Assembly: GCA_003427395.1 (NCBI GenBank)
Contig: BFEA01000505.1
Location: 404,121-450,507, forward strand
DNA: 46,387 nucleotides
Direction: 5' to 3'
Origin: Chara braunii
Lineage: Eukaryota; Streptophyta; Charophyceae; Charales; Characeae
The notes below the pieces were generated by a model. The model saw nothing but the letters and a program-made list of their open reading frames with translations, searched no databases and was not told the origin of the DNA. A program made the translations under genes and the position numbers. This document shows, one piece after another, positions 31,817 through 43,720 of this stretch; the stretch's first letter is position 1; each line of letters begins with the position of its first letter.

Positions 31817-34278
31817 ATTGAGGTCCACCCTGATGATAAGTACAAAACGGCGTTCAGGACTAAATATGGGCACTATGAGTTTATAGTGATGCCCTTTGGA
31901 CTAACCAACACACCAATCACATTCCAGTGCTGCATAAATGACTTGTTTAGGCTGTGGTTAGATAGATTCATAGTTGTGTATCTAGATGATATTCTAGTTT
32001 TCAGTAAGGCCCTCCAGGAGCACGAGGCTCATCTGAGGCAGATCATGGAAATGTTGCAAGAGGCAAACTTCAAGATCAATGCAAAGAAGTGCGAATGGTC
32101 CAAGACAAAGATTTTGTACTTGAGCCATGTCCTAGATGGAGACGACATAAAACCTGAGGACAACAAGATCGCAACAATCAGAGACTGGCCAACTCCTCGT
32201 ATACTCATAGAGTTGAGGTCATTCTTAGGATTGACTAACTATTTTAGGAAGTTCGTGAGGAACTTCTCTGCAATCGCTGCACCCATTCGCAGACTGCTAC
32301 AGAAAGAGGCAATTAGGAAGTAGGACCAAGATTGCACATCGGCCTTGAAGAAGTTGAAACAGGCCTTGATAAAATATCCAGTCCTCAAGGTAGTTGATTC
32401 ATCCTTACCTTTTGTTGTCACCACTGATGCAAGCCAGTACGGTATCGGTGATGTTTTACAGCAAGATGATTGCAATGGGTATAGACCCGTAGAGTTCATG
32501 TCTGATAGTTTGCCTTCAGAAAAGGTACGAGAGGGAACTCTACGCTCTCAGGCAAGCGTTAGACCACCAGAGACACTGCTTGCTTGGGAGGCACTTTAAA
32601 GTCTATTCAGACCACGAGACACTTAGGTGGCTGAAGACGCAAACCAAGGTGACACCTAAGCTTACTAGGTGGGCCGCAAAGATAGATCATTTTGACTTTG
32701 AGCTCAAGCTCGTCAAAGGAAAGTAGAATGCGGTTGCAGATGCTTTGAGTAGGATATCCGACTACTTTGGAGCTATAATTACTGTCTGGACATAGTGACA
32801 GACTTACAACAAAAAGTCGGAGATGCGTACGCGCAAGACCCTATTTACAGTGATCTCCTCAAGAGAGTCAAGGATAACCCAAGCAGTGAACCTGATTACC
32901 GCACCACAAATGGGTTGTTGCTTGAGAAGACAGGCATCATAGATCGGTTATGCATTCCAAACAACTAAGAGATCCACAGTCTGATCTTAGGGGAATGTCA
33001 CGATACAGAAAGGCATTTCGGTTGGCAAAAGACATTAGCCAACCTGACACGTGCCTACACTTGGCCTGGCATGAAGGCTGACTGGATAGAGTATGTCCGC
33101 AGTTGTAAAGTCTGCCTACGCAACAAAACTACGACGCGAGCCTCATTGGGTCTTCTCGGAGTCTTGCCTATCCCATCAGGAACCAGAGAGTTTGTGTCCA
33201 TTGACTTTATGGATGTTGGGGTCAGGAGTAGGCATGGTAGGAGCCAAGTCATGGTCACAGTCAACCGTTTTAGCAAGTAAGTCGTTTTGTTCCTCTTCCC
33301 TCTGAGGCACGCACCGCGTTAGTTATAGAGAAGTTTTTTGATGCCTTGGTAAGCAAGCACGGTATTCCGTTGTCGATAGTTAGTGATAGAGATATGCAGT
33401 TTATTAGTCAGCATTGGCAGGAGCTTATGAGAGTCAATGACTCAAAGTTATTGATGTCATTTGGTCGTCATCTAGAGACTAACGGCCAGACTGAACAAAT
33501 GAATAAGATTCTGCAACAGATACTCAGGATGTATATTAGACTCGATCAGATTAAATGGGATGAGATGCTCCCTAAGGTAGCTAGCACCTACAACAATAGT
33601 GTTCACTTAGCTAACTGCAGGACTCCTAATGAGTTGCATCTGTCCATTAGACCACACAGGCTGTTTGAAGGACTGGATCGTAACCAGATACAGAGACTAC
33701 AACCCGGAGCTAGAGAATTTGCGTTGCAGCATGAGGGAGAAATCACGAGGGTGACTGGGAATCTGAGAAAGGCTCAACACAAATGATAGAGCAAGCTAAT
33801 AAGCATCGTCACCCATCGCTGTTCCAGGTAGGTGATTTAGTATGGGTCAAGTCTAAGGAGCTCGCCCCAGAAGAGAACATCTCAGAAAAAGTTGTTACCC
33901 GCGTATAGGGGACCGTGGCCTGTCCTAGAAGTAAGAGGCGCAGAGGACGGACCTTCTTACACGATTGAGAAACCATCACACCTCCACACATACCCAGTCT
34001 CCCACGCTCCTTGTGTCACCAGCCAGCAATTCCTGTTGTGTCGGTCAATGATTCCGCCGGACATGGATGGCACATATGATATTGACCGCATTGTGGAAGA
34101 GGATGTGTTTCGAACCGGAGGTAAGGGTCGTCCCCAGAAACAACACAAAGTCACGTTCGCTTATCAGGAACCTGAAGATAACCGCTGGTTTACAAGAACA
34201 AAGCTTCTAGAGACCGCTTCTGACATAGTGCATGCCTACGACAAAGAAAGGAAAGGTAAAGGTCATGCCTTGCGTTGA
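31817..34278 (+). pseudogene. Element F pol: RT to integrase C-terminus (broken, 5' truncated)
   Basis: RT enters mid-domain at IEVHPDDKYKTAF and has VMPFGLTN and YLDD (31979-31990). A TAG follows at 32321. RNase H has TTDASQYGIG (about 32420), then a frameshift near 32525 and a stop in the VKGK-NAVADALSR segment. Integrase has an HH-CC zinc region (about 32997-33125: CHD, RHFGW, CKVC), D in SIDFMD, a stop near 33278, D in SDRDMQF and E in NGQTEQ (about 33490). The C-terminal part resumes at 33892 and ends with KGKGHALR at 34278. Sequence style is close to element 1. No gag, protease or 5' LTR is visible to the left. Confidence 0.9.
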
Positions 34279-35109
34279 AGTATTTTCGAAGGACCTCGAA
34301 TTTAGGCTGGCAGGAAAACGGTTTTCAGCGTTATGGTAGCAGATGCAGTTCCCAGGGCTCGATCCCTAGACCTCGCCCTTACCCTTGTACAGTACCAGTT
34401 GACCCGTCTGTGCATGAACCCGCAACCTGTGTCTTGAAAGTCACTTGTTTGCCTGTTGTAGATAGCGTGGTCGTTGGGTCTTGAACCGTAGGTCTGTTAG
34501 GTGTCTTAGCACTGGTAAGAGCCGTAGCTGCTACAGTGTCGAAGGGTCAAGGCCGTGGCTGCTACAGTCCCAAAAGGTCAAGTCTGCAACCTTCTGGAAC
34601 TTCCGGAAGTGGCCTTTCGTAGAGTCTTAGAGTCAGTCCTCGTCTGAGTCTAGCACAGTCAGCAAAGGGCAGTCCTAGTCCTACCTAGGCTAGTCAACGG
34701 TACCCAGTCCCGGTTACACTTTGTCAAGTCAGCAAGTACCATGTGGGACTGTGTGCACCCCAGGCCCAGGGTCAAGCGGCAGACCTACAAACATCCGAAG
34801 TATAAATAAAGAGGCAGTGCGAAGTCGCTCATTCATTCTGCCTGTGTGCCGTGCGGGAGCGCTGTCGGAGTGTCTTGTGTACGATGGTCTGTAGGTGCCC
34901 GAAGAGGAAGTGGGCTAAGAGGAGGACGATGCGGCTGTTGCTGCCAGTTAGTTGTTAGTGGTAGAAGATAGGCGGCAGCCATAGCTGCCAGGTAAAGAAT
35001 TAGTGTGTGTGTGTGTGTGTTCAGTGGGTGTGGTGTGTGTATCCGCGGGACATCCAGGGAGATCGAGGGTGTGTGTGCAAACAAGTTGCTGGGAGTACAA
35101 TGATCGGCC
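34279..35109 (+). other. Sequence after element F pol, possible LTR
   Basis: Contains TATAAATAAAG at 34801, a good TATA-box match, and imperfect GCTGCTACAGT repeats near 34535-34570. A (GT)n run lies at 35003-35022. The position after pol and the promoter-like site suggest F's 3' LTR, but there is no partner copy to set its edges. Confidence 0.4.
34801..34808 (+). promoter_or_regulatory. Candidate TATA box
   Basis: TATAAATA in a GC-richer setting, downstream of element F pol. Its role is inferred only from the match. Confidence 0.4.
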
Positions 35110-35892
35110 ATAGCCGATTGAGACAAGTTTGAATCTGAACTGTGTTCTTGGCTTCGTTATCTCTGAGATTTGTGTGGGCGCAAGTCGCCAGCTTCATCGA
35201 AGAAGACAAGTCTGATTGTAATGCTATGTAAAGACGGTCAGACCACTGGGGAAGGACATTCTGTCTTGCATGAGCTTCTGGCCAAGTTGCTGCTCGTGAG
35301 GCTGGGAGATATGCTGTTGGTGCCAGATGCTGCGGGAGGGCGCCAGCCTTGAGGAAAGACATGCTGAAGCGGCCATGGACGCCATAGCCATAGCTGTAGT
35401 TGTAGGAGACGAGGCTCGTTGAGGAGGAGGAGGATCTTACCTGTGAGATAGAGGTGAGGATCAAGGGCCTGGACGTACCTGGCGTCGACGTGATTAATCC
35501 ACGAAGGTGAGGAAGGATAGCTTCATCCTCCACAACTTGATGTGAATGATGGGAGGAGGTTGAGCGCTCTACAAGGATCTGCATTGCTTTTTTTTCTGTT
35601 TTTTTTAAATACAAAATGCTCCGATCTATTCATCGGGAGCAGCACATGCTGGGAAGCGGACCCAGCGTCCCTTATAATTAGATAATAATCATGAACATTG
35701 ATGATAATGGGAAATCATTGGAGATGATCGAGGAAAATTCAGGATGATTGACAACTGACTTTACTTAGGAAGAATAATCAGCTCAGAGTTCTACTTCGAT
35801 ATGATCCCTCCTTCTAGGTATTTATATCAACCCAGCCAAATCCACACCTAGCTATACCGTCTAATCAGCCAGGCCTATACCCAATCAGCTAG

Positions 35893-36821
35893 TGCAAGGA
35901 AGATGAGCAATAGCGAACTTCAGCAATCAAACGGCATCATACATATGAGTCCAGATAGTCTTGACCTCAAACCAACAACAAAATTGCATCACGAGATTCA
36001 CCAAATAAGAACACACCAAGAGTTCATAATTGACAATGCTGAATAAGTCCCATCATCATCAACGAAGAACCAGAGTTGATATCCTATCTGGCGCTCGGCG
36101 CCCAGACTACATGTGGCAGATCCTATCTAGCCTATACTACGAAGCCAAAAGATGATGTCAACAACATTCCCGAAGTACGAGCATATAGCGACCAATGTCG
36201 CACGCTTCCAGCACCAGGTATGTTTCGCGCTACACTCACAACCTCGTTCCCCAACTCACAGATGCCACTAACACCCAAGGACCACCCTGCGCCTCAACCA
36301 GCTTACAGCAGCGCAGCTCGGCTATGGCTGCGTGCTCCTTCCCTGCTCGCCCGTGAGAGTGTAGGCAGGCGCCAGCCAGCAAATAGCGCAGCAGCGCTTG
36401 CGCAGCATGCAGCCAGCACCCGAATGCCGAATGAGGAGGCAAGCCCTTTGCTATATCGAAGTGGCCTGCCTGCGTCCAGTCCCAGGAAACTTCGAGTAGG
36501 CCCCGGTAGCCTGAGGCGCAGCATGATCGAGAACAGGCCTGGGGCCTGCAGTAGTTGCATGTGCCCAACTGCCTTTGACATGTGTTTGGCCCAGTACTCG
36601 TATCCAGCCCAGGGACTGCTTTCCATTCATTCACACAGGCGGCCCAGGGCCCGGATTTCTTCAACCAACTGGCGTTGCGCAACTGCCTGAATTTCCTTGG
36701 TTGCGCAGTGGCCGAAAAAGGGCCCTGAGGGCCTCGTCGAGCCTGCCTTCACTTCGGGCGGTCGACGGTCTGTATAGCAGGCAGGGCCAAAAAGGGGGTC
36801 CATCGAGGCTCTAGCCTCGCA
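35893..36821 (-). repeat. 3' LTR of element E
   Basis: 929 bp on the plus strand from TGCAAGGAAGATGAGC to GCCTCGCA, followed by the polypurine tract on the minus strand. The plus strand has a 204-codon ORF that is also open in the duplicated copy; it has no known motif and runs antisense to the element. Confidence 0.88.
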
Positions 36822-36834
36822 TTTCCTCCTCCAC
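36822..36834 (-). promoter_or_regulatory. Polypurine tract of element E
   Basis: The minus strand reads GTGGAGGAGGAAA directly before TGCGAGG, the start of the 3' LTR. It is nearly conserved in the duplicate at 42315-42327, with a few base changes. Confidence 0.8.
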
Positions 36835-36858
36835 ATCTTCGATAGTCCTTTGAGAAGA

Positions 36859-39800
36859 TTAGTCTTCAATGATCTGGCGCTTTCCCTTCTGCAGAGATTT
36901 CTCATACTGGGCTACGACCTGAGGAGAGGTCTGCATGAGTTCCTCCCGAGTAAACCAGCGGTCCTCCTTTGGATCCGTGTGATGTCTGAACCGGACTCGG
37001 TACTGCAGTTTTGGCTTCGGAGGACGTCCCCTGCCTGTGGGCTTCTGCACTGTCAGCTCCCTGTGATCTACGATGTCATCGATGTCCACCTCTCCATCCA
37101 TGGTTGGGGGCAGCATTGAGCGTCGCGAGGGAAACTGATCGGTTTCCTTGAATGGTGCAAGCTTAGAAGCGTGAAAGACTGGGTAGGTACGGAGGTGACC
37201 AGGGATCCGGATAGCATAGGATGGCTCATCCGGATCAGTACAACAACATCCAACACTTCCCAAGGCCCAAAGTACTGGGGCATGAGTTTGTGGGAAATCC
37301 CGTGCTCTTGTCCCAGTTCCGAGGACTTAACCCAGACCCTATCCCGAACCTGAAAAGTAGAAGGACGGCGGTGTCTGTTATCAGACTCGATCATTGCCGC
37401 CTGTGCCTTCTGCATCTGTTCTACCGCCTGCTGCATTTTCTGTTCATACGTATAGGCAAATTCTAAGGTGACCGGTGCAGCAGTTGACTGATTCTCAAGC
37501 AGGAGAAAGTCTAAGGGCAATCTAGGCTTGAAGGTCAATAGTTGACTGTTTGGGCTCACCCCGGTGGCGCTGTGTATGGCGTTGTTATACAGGCTGGCGA
37601 TGAGAGCGAGCTTCTCATCCCAGTGTAATGCCTCAACAGGTGCTGTACAACGCGGTTCAGTTCCTCGGCTTGACCATTGGCCTCTGGGTGATTCCCAGAA
37701 GTCATTTGCAACTGTGTCCCCTGTTCAGCAGCAGCGGCCTTCCACAACTCACTGGTGAAACGGACATCCCTGTCACTGACTATGGACTTGGGCAGACCAA
37801 AATCCCTAACCCAGTTCCCTTTAAACAATCTGATGACGTACTCGGGCTTTGCTGATTCCGACATGGCTATCAACCTAGCATATTTGCTAAGCCTATCGAC
37901 GATGACGAAGATGTGTCTCATGCCGCTCTTGCTGGTGACCAGCGTATCCATGAAGTCCATGGACAGGCTCTCACCTGGCCTTTCCGAAATCGGAAGGGGC
38001 TTCAGGAGCCCAAGAGGAGCCTGAATACGTGGCTTGTCTCTTTGACAAACTTGACAAGTTTCCACGTACAGCTGGGCATCTCTCATCATCTTAGGCCACC
38101 AGAACCGTTGCAGCAGATTAGCTGTGTTTTTTTTATACCCAAAATGACCGGTGGCGTCATGACATTCTCTTAAAAATAAACTACGCAAAGACTCTTTAGT
38201 TGGTACACACAATCTTTTATTCCCGACTTTTTCAAGGAACAACAAGCCATTGACCAACCCAAACTCGGCTGAAGTCCTCTTGTCCTTCGCCGCGAGTGTG
38301 CGTATGATCTCAGACATGAACTGATCCTCGCGATAGGCTTCCCCCAAAGAGTCAGTAACATCGTCTGTCAGATCGAACTCAATAATTAGTGCACCGGAGA
38401 AGTCAGGTCTACGCAACAAGGCATCAACAACCTTGTTGTACTCCCCTTTGAGATACTGAGGGTCGAAGTCATATTGCTCAATGACTTCAATCCAACGCTT
38501 CAGAGCGTCCAAAAGTACCGGTTGGGTTCTCATCCATCTCAGTGTTTGATGATCAGTCCTGAGGATGAAGAACCTCCCAAGGAGATAGTGCCTCCAATGG
38601 GTCAGTGCCTTGTACAACGCATAGAGTTCCTTCTCATAGGTTGACTTTGCCAACTTCAGAGACGGCATTTTCTTAGACATGTACTCAATTGGCCTCAACT
38701 TTGGCCCCTCCTGTTGCGTGAGCACGGCGCCAACGCCATATTGGCTGGCATCCGTGGTGACTACGAACGGCTTGTCAGGATCAGGAAGTTTCAAGACTTC
38801 GTAGTGCGTCAACGCATGCTTCAAATGTCTGAAAGCAGCCTCGCACTCGTCTGTCCACTCCCATGGGGTGTCAAGGCGGGCCAGATCAGTCAAAGGAGCG
38901 GCCACTATGCTATAGTTCTTAACGAAAGTCCTATAGTATAGCCTGTCATTCCTAAGAAAAATCTCATCTCAGCCACAGACTGAGGATGTGGCCAATCACG
39001 AATGTTGGCCACCTTCGCATCATCGGGCTTCAAACCTTTCACGGAGATCTCATGACCCAAGTACAAGACACGGGTGCGGCCAAACTCGCACTTCTCACCG
39101 TCGATCTTGAACTTGTGCTGTCGCAGGAGACTGAGGACTTTGTCCAAATGCGCAACATGCTCCTCGACAGTCTTACTAAAAATAAGTATGTCATCGAGGT
39201 ACACGATGACAAACTTATCCAAATAGTCATGGAATATCCGATTCATAGCGTGCTGAAAGGTGCCAGGAGCATTGCAAAGGCCGAAAGGCATCACCACAAA
39301 CTCGTACAGACCGTACCTGGACTGGAAAGCGGTTTTGTGTTGATCCTCGGGCCGGATTGCAATCTGGTGGTACCCGGACTTCAGATCTATCTTACTGAAG
39401 TACCGACACCCTTGCACTCTATCTAGCAAATCATCGATGCGCGGCAGGGGCTCTCTGTTCTTAACAGTGATGGCATTGAGACCCCTATAGTCAATGCACA
39501 TCCTAAGTGTACCCTCCTTCTTCTTAGGTACGAATAGTACTAGAGATCCATAAGGAGAGACACTCGGCCGGATCCATCCCTTCTCTACGATTTCCTTGAG
39601 TTGGTGGTGAAGCTCATCAAGCTCGCCTGGAGACATCCGATAGATCCTGCCCTTCGGAATACTAGACCCTGGGATAATCTCTATCGCGTGGACGACCTCC
39701 CTCTCAACAACCCCTGTCGGCTCTTCAAATAGATCAGGGTATTTGGCAACTACTCCCTCTATCTCCGGTGGCATTTTCACCGGCTCGCCTGCAGCAGAGA

Positions 39801-40525
39801 CATAAACTAAGTACATACCCTCCTCCTGATTTTGCTTATAATAATTATAGAATGCGGCCGCACACATGCATCCATAGGATTCGATTAGACTACTAGCTTT
39901 GAACTTGTGCGATCTGGCGGTCCCTCCACCTGGCAAAGTGTGTTTGACCACTTTTCGGTCCCAGTCAAACTGGGGCTGTGCAACCGAGAGGTAGTACATA
40001 CCTCACAAGATATCCATGGGAAAATCGTCGCTTACCAAGAATGAGATAGGATGCCTCAATTCCCCTCCCGCGTACGGGAATAGGCACTCAATGTCCTGGA
40101 GGTAGTCATTAACTGCCATGCGCTGTTTGTTGGCACAGGTCGACTCCACAGGTCGACTCAGGCGCTGCACTCGCCCCTGTAAGCGCAGCCTCTCAACACA
40201 CGCGCGACTAATGAAATTCCCCATTGAGCAAGTGTCATAACAGGCCCCGGTCTTGCGACCGCCAATGACAACCTCGCTGACGAACATCTCAAGGGGCTTT
40301 GACTAGTGCCGTCCAAGAAGCTAGTGGGTCTGATCTAGACCACTCCTCGTCTAGCTCCTCTAAGGATTCAAACACATTCATCGAACAGAGGGTCGATGGG
40401 TCTGAGTGTGTTTGCGGGACGACAGGGGAGTCAGTAGCTTGGGCCATATCGCGAGATGGCGAGGGTGTCTCCACCACCTCGACCCTAGTCGGAACAGCTA
40501 CTATTCCTACTGGCCTGACGTGTTT
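36859..40525 (-). pseudogene. Element E pol: protease, RT, RNase H, integrase (broken)
   Basis: Minus strand, entered by -1 frameshift at about 40525. Protease reads YDTCSMGNF at about 40210-40240, with Cys (40228-40230) where the catalytic Gly should be. A frameshift lies near 40288 and a TGA at 40000-40002. RT (38905-39999) has [11 protein letters not shown] and YLDD at 39190-39201, then a one-base frameshift near 38940. RNase H and integrase (37556-38905) run without a stop: TTDASQYGVGAVL, LRTDHQTL, VVDALLRR, CHD/GHFG/CQVC, D in SMDFMD, D in SDRDVRF, E in NGQAEE. Frameshifts near 37558 and 37245 split the C-terminus, which ends KGKRQIIED at 36859. Confidence 0.92.
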
Positions 40526-40528
40526 CCC
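40487..40528 (-). promoter_or_regulatory. Candidate -1 programmed frameshift site, element E gag/pol
   Basis: In the Gag frame the codons are CCG GGA AAC, giving heptamer G GGA AAC (40528-40522). Nine bases later AGTAGGA pairs with TCCGACT (one mismatch) across an 11-base loop (arms 40511-40505 and 40493-40487). Gag stops at TAG 40509-40507 within the stem. The -1 frame is open into pol without a stop. The arrangement aligns position for position with element 1. Confidence 0.65.
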
Positions 40529-40600
40529 GGAGCAGTGCCTGATGTACTGGCAACATTGCTACCTACGGGAGCGGAGGATCCTACCGCCTGCCCCATGGTA
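40507..40600 (-). pseudogene. Element E gag, last codons
   Basis: The Gag frame after the insertion reads TMGQAVGSSAPVG and ends GNTSGQ at the TAG 40509-40507. The rest of gag lies beyond the inserted duplicate, at 42752 onward. Confidence 0.75.
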
Positions 40601-41385
40601 TAGCCGATTGAGACAAGTTTGAATCTGAACTATGTTTTTGGCTTCGTTATCTCTTAGCTTTTTGTGGGCGCAAGTTGCCAACTTGATCGAAGAAGACAAG
40701 TTTGATTGCAATGCTATGTATAGACGGTCAGATCACTACGGAAGGACATTCTTTCTTGCATGAGCTTCTGGCCAAGTTGCTGCTCGTGAGGCTGGGAGAT
40801 ATGTTGCTGGTTCCAGATGCTGCGGGAGGGCGCCAACCTTGAGGAAAGACATGTTGAAGCGGTCATGGACGCCATAGCCATAGTTGTAGTTGTAGGAGAC
40901 GAGGTTCGTTAAGGAGGAGGAGGATCTTACCTATGAGATAGAGGTGAGGATCAAGGGCCTGGACTTTCCTGGCGTCGACGTGATTAATCCACGAAGGTGA
41001 GGAAGGATAACTTCATCCTCCACAACTTGATGTGAATGATGGGAGGAGGTTGGGCGCTCTACAGAGATCTGCATTGCTTTTTTTTCTGTTTTTTTTTTAA
41101 TACAAAATGCTCCGATCTATTCATCGGGAGCAGCACATGCTGGGAAGCGGACCCAGCGTCCCTTATAATTAGATAATAATCATGAACATTGATAATAATG
41201 GGAAATCATTGGAGATGATCGAGGAAAATTCAGGATGATTGACAATTGACTTTTTACTTAGGAAGAATAATCAACTCAGAGTTCTACTTCAATCTGATCC
41301 CTCCTTCTAGGTATGTATATCAACCCAGCCAAATCCACACCTAGCTATACCGTCTAATCAGCCAGGCCTATACCCAATCAGCTAG

Positions 41386-42314
41386 TGCAAGGAAGATGAG
41401 CAATAGCGAACTTCAGCAATCAAACGACATCATACATATGAGTCCAGATAGTCTTGACCTCAAACCAACAGCAGAATTGCATCACGAGATTCACCAAATA
41501 AGAACACACCAAGAGTTCATAATTGACAATGCTGAATAAGTCCCATCATCATCAACGAAGAACTAGAGTTGATATCCTATCTGGCGCTCGGCACCCAGAC
41601 TACATGTGGCAGATCCTATCTAGCCTATACTACGAAGCCGAAAGATGACGTTAACAACATTCCCGAAGTACGAGCATATGGCGACCAATGTCGCACGCTT
41701 CCAGCACTAGGTATGTCTCGCGCTACACTCACGGCCTCGTTCCCCAACTCAAAGATGCCACTAACACCCAAGGACCACCCTGCGCCTCAACCAGCTTACA
41801 GCAACGCAGCTCGGCTATGGCTGCGTGCTCCTTCCCTGCTCGCCCGTGAGAGCGTAGGCAGGCGCCAACCAGCAAATAGCGCAGCAGCGCTTGCGCAACA
41901 TGCAGCCAGCACCCGAATGCCGAATGAGGAGGCAGGCCCTTTGCTATATCGAAGTGGCCTGCCTGCATCCAGTCCCAGGAAACTTCCAGTAGGCCCCGGT
42001 AGCCTGAGGCGCAGCACGATCGAGAACAGGCCTGGGGCCTGCAGTAGTTGCATGTGCCCAACTGCCTTTGACATGTGTTTGGCCCAATACCCGTATCCAG
42101 CCCTGGGCCTGCTTTCCATTCATTCACACATGCGGCCCAGGGCCTGGATTTCTTCAACCAACTGGCGCTGCGCAAGTGCCTGGATTTCCTTGGTTGCGCA
42201 GTGGCCGAAAAAGGGCCCTGAGGGCCTCGTCGAGCCTGCCTTCACTTAGGGCGGCCGACGGTCTGTATAGCAGGCAGGGCCAAAAAGGGGGTCCATCGAG
42301 GCTCTAGCCTCGCA
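41386..42314 (-). repeat. Extra element E LTR inside the duplicated segment
   Basis: 929 bp, matching 35893-36821 in length and closely in sequence. It is carried by the duplication and has no element of its own. Confidence 0.88.
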
Positions 42315-42351
42315 TTCCCTCCTCCACATCTTCGATAGTCCTCTGAGAAGA

Positions 42352-42751
42352 TTAGTCTTCAATGATCTGGCACTTTCCCTTCTGCAGAGATTTCTCATAC
42401 TGGGCTACAACCTGAGGAGCGGTCTGCATGAGTTCCTCCCGAGTAAACCAGCGGTCCTCCTTTGGATCTGTGTGATGTCTGAACCGGACTCGGTACTGCA
42501 GTTTTGGCTTCGGAGGACGTCCCCTGCCTGTGGGCTTCTGCATTGTCAGCTCCCTGTGATCTACGATGTCATCGATATCCACCTCTCCATCCATTGTTGG
42601 GGGCAGCATTGAGCGTTGCGAGGGAAACTGATCGGTTTCCTTGAATGGTGCAAGCTTAGAAGCGTGAAAGACTGGGTAGGTACGGAGGTGACCAGGGATC
42701 GGGATAACATAGGATGGCCCATCCGGATCCGTCCCAACAACATCCAACACT
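42352..42751 (-). pseudogene. Element E pol C-terminal fragment (duplicate)
   Basis: Encodes the integrase C-terminal end from the VGTDPDGPSYVI region through FHASKLAPFKETDQ to KGKCQIIED. It is open for 132 codons and lacks the frameshift that splits the first copy near 37245, so it preserves an earlier state of this stretch. Confidence 0.88.
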
Positions 42752-43720
42752 ACCGCCTACCCCATAGTAGGCGGGATCTTTTCGATGACCTTCTTGTTCC
42801 GACATTTGGACTAGTTATGACCGTATTGGCCACAGCGGATGCAGGCCTGTCGGTTCCACCGGTCTCTCCACACGTCCTCCGTTAGGCCCGGAGCATCGGG
42901 GTCAACTTGACTCCTAGACCGGGAGCCCCCTCGACGTCTACCGGTCCCCTTACCTTTTTGTTGGGTTACGACGACGACTACTCCACGCTCTGAAGTTTCG
43001 CCACCTGCCTCTGCAGCTACTCCTAACTGAGGGTCGTCGTCCAACCTCAATGGTTGACCCATCGTTGTCGACAAACATAATGCGGCCCTTGGGTTTCCAG
43101 TTAGGAGGCAGGGTCTTCTTTCTCCCGTCCGTCGATGGGTTATGTCCATGCCCTATCTTAGCTTCAAGGTCTAGGGCCTTCTTGCTGAACGAGGGAAAGT
43201 TGTGCACATGGATGTTAGCCTCAACTGCCAACTGATTCCTGATTGGCATCGGAAGACACCTCACGTAGGTGGTCAGTAAGACTTGGGGGTCATAGCGAAC
43301 CCCAGGGACACAGATCAGACGCTCTACTGCGTTTGTGGCCTCCCTAACTGACTTGAACGAACGAGCGCTCAGGATCGTGCCAGTGGCCTTTTGAGCCTCC
43401 TGAGGATCATGCCACCTTTCCTTCACTAACTTGAGAAAGTCACCCAGCTTTTGGCTGGCTGCCTAAGCGTGACCATGTCCCTGTAGCTGCACCAGACCGC
43501 TCAACCATCTTGCTGCACTACCCTCCAGGTAGGAGGCAACCAAATGCACTTCCTCATGCGGCAAGGTAAGCTTACACCTGACATAAACCGGCACAGACCT
43601 TAACCACGTGTCAAGGTCTTCGCCCCGCTTGTCCCCTGTAAAAGGCTTAGGCGTGGCTATGCCTTGCACGTATATTTACCCTCGGCGTGCCGCGAGCCTT
43701 ACATCACTGGCTGATCAAGA
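42752..43720 (-). pseudogene. Element E gag (broken, N-terminal part missing)
   Basis: Minus strand. A possible start, MPLDQPVM, near 43720 is followed at once by a stop. The Gag core begins at about 43669 with IATPKPFTGDKRGEDLDTWL and GSAARWLSGL. A TAG-type break follows at 43463, then 43426-42950 (LPMPIRNQLAVEANI) and a frameshift. The zinc knuckle reads CIRCGQYGHN-stop-SKC near 42800, so one codon in its last spacer is a stop. The long N-terminal coiled-coil part seen in element 1 is absent. Confidence 0.82.

Larger units (their letters stand above)
35110..37257. repeat. 2.15-kb duplicated segment, first copy
   Basis: Matches 40600-42751 nearly throughout. It comprises 783 bp of flank, the whole 3' LTR of element E and the last ~400 bp of its pol. 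The match begins at ATAGCCGATTGAGAC and ends at CAACATCCAACACT. Copies differ by scattered substitutions and small indels. Confidence 0.92.
40600..42751. repeat. 2.15-kb duplicated segment, second copy, inserted in element E
   Basis: A second copy of 35110-37257 placed between gag and pol of element E. It is flanked by a 20-bp direct repeat with two mismatches, CTACCGCCTGCCCCATGGTA (40581-40600) and 42750-42769. It contains an LTR copy and a pol end fragment. Confidence 0.9.

Noticed and set aside
34833-35614. Minus-strand ORFs of 97 and 197 codons
   Set aside because: They have no recognisable motif, contain simple repeats and overlap duplicated non-coding flank.
36076-36690. 204-codon plus-strand ORF in the E LTR, also open at 41569-42249
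   Set aside because: The two copies are recent duplicates, so shared openness is weak evidence. It lacks an ATG start and known motifs and is antisense to the element.
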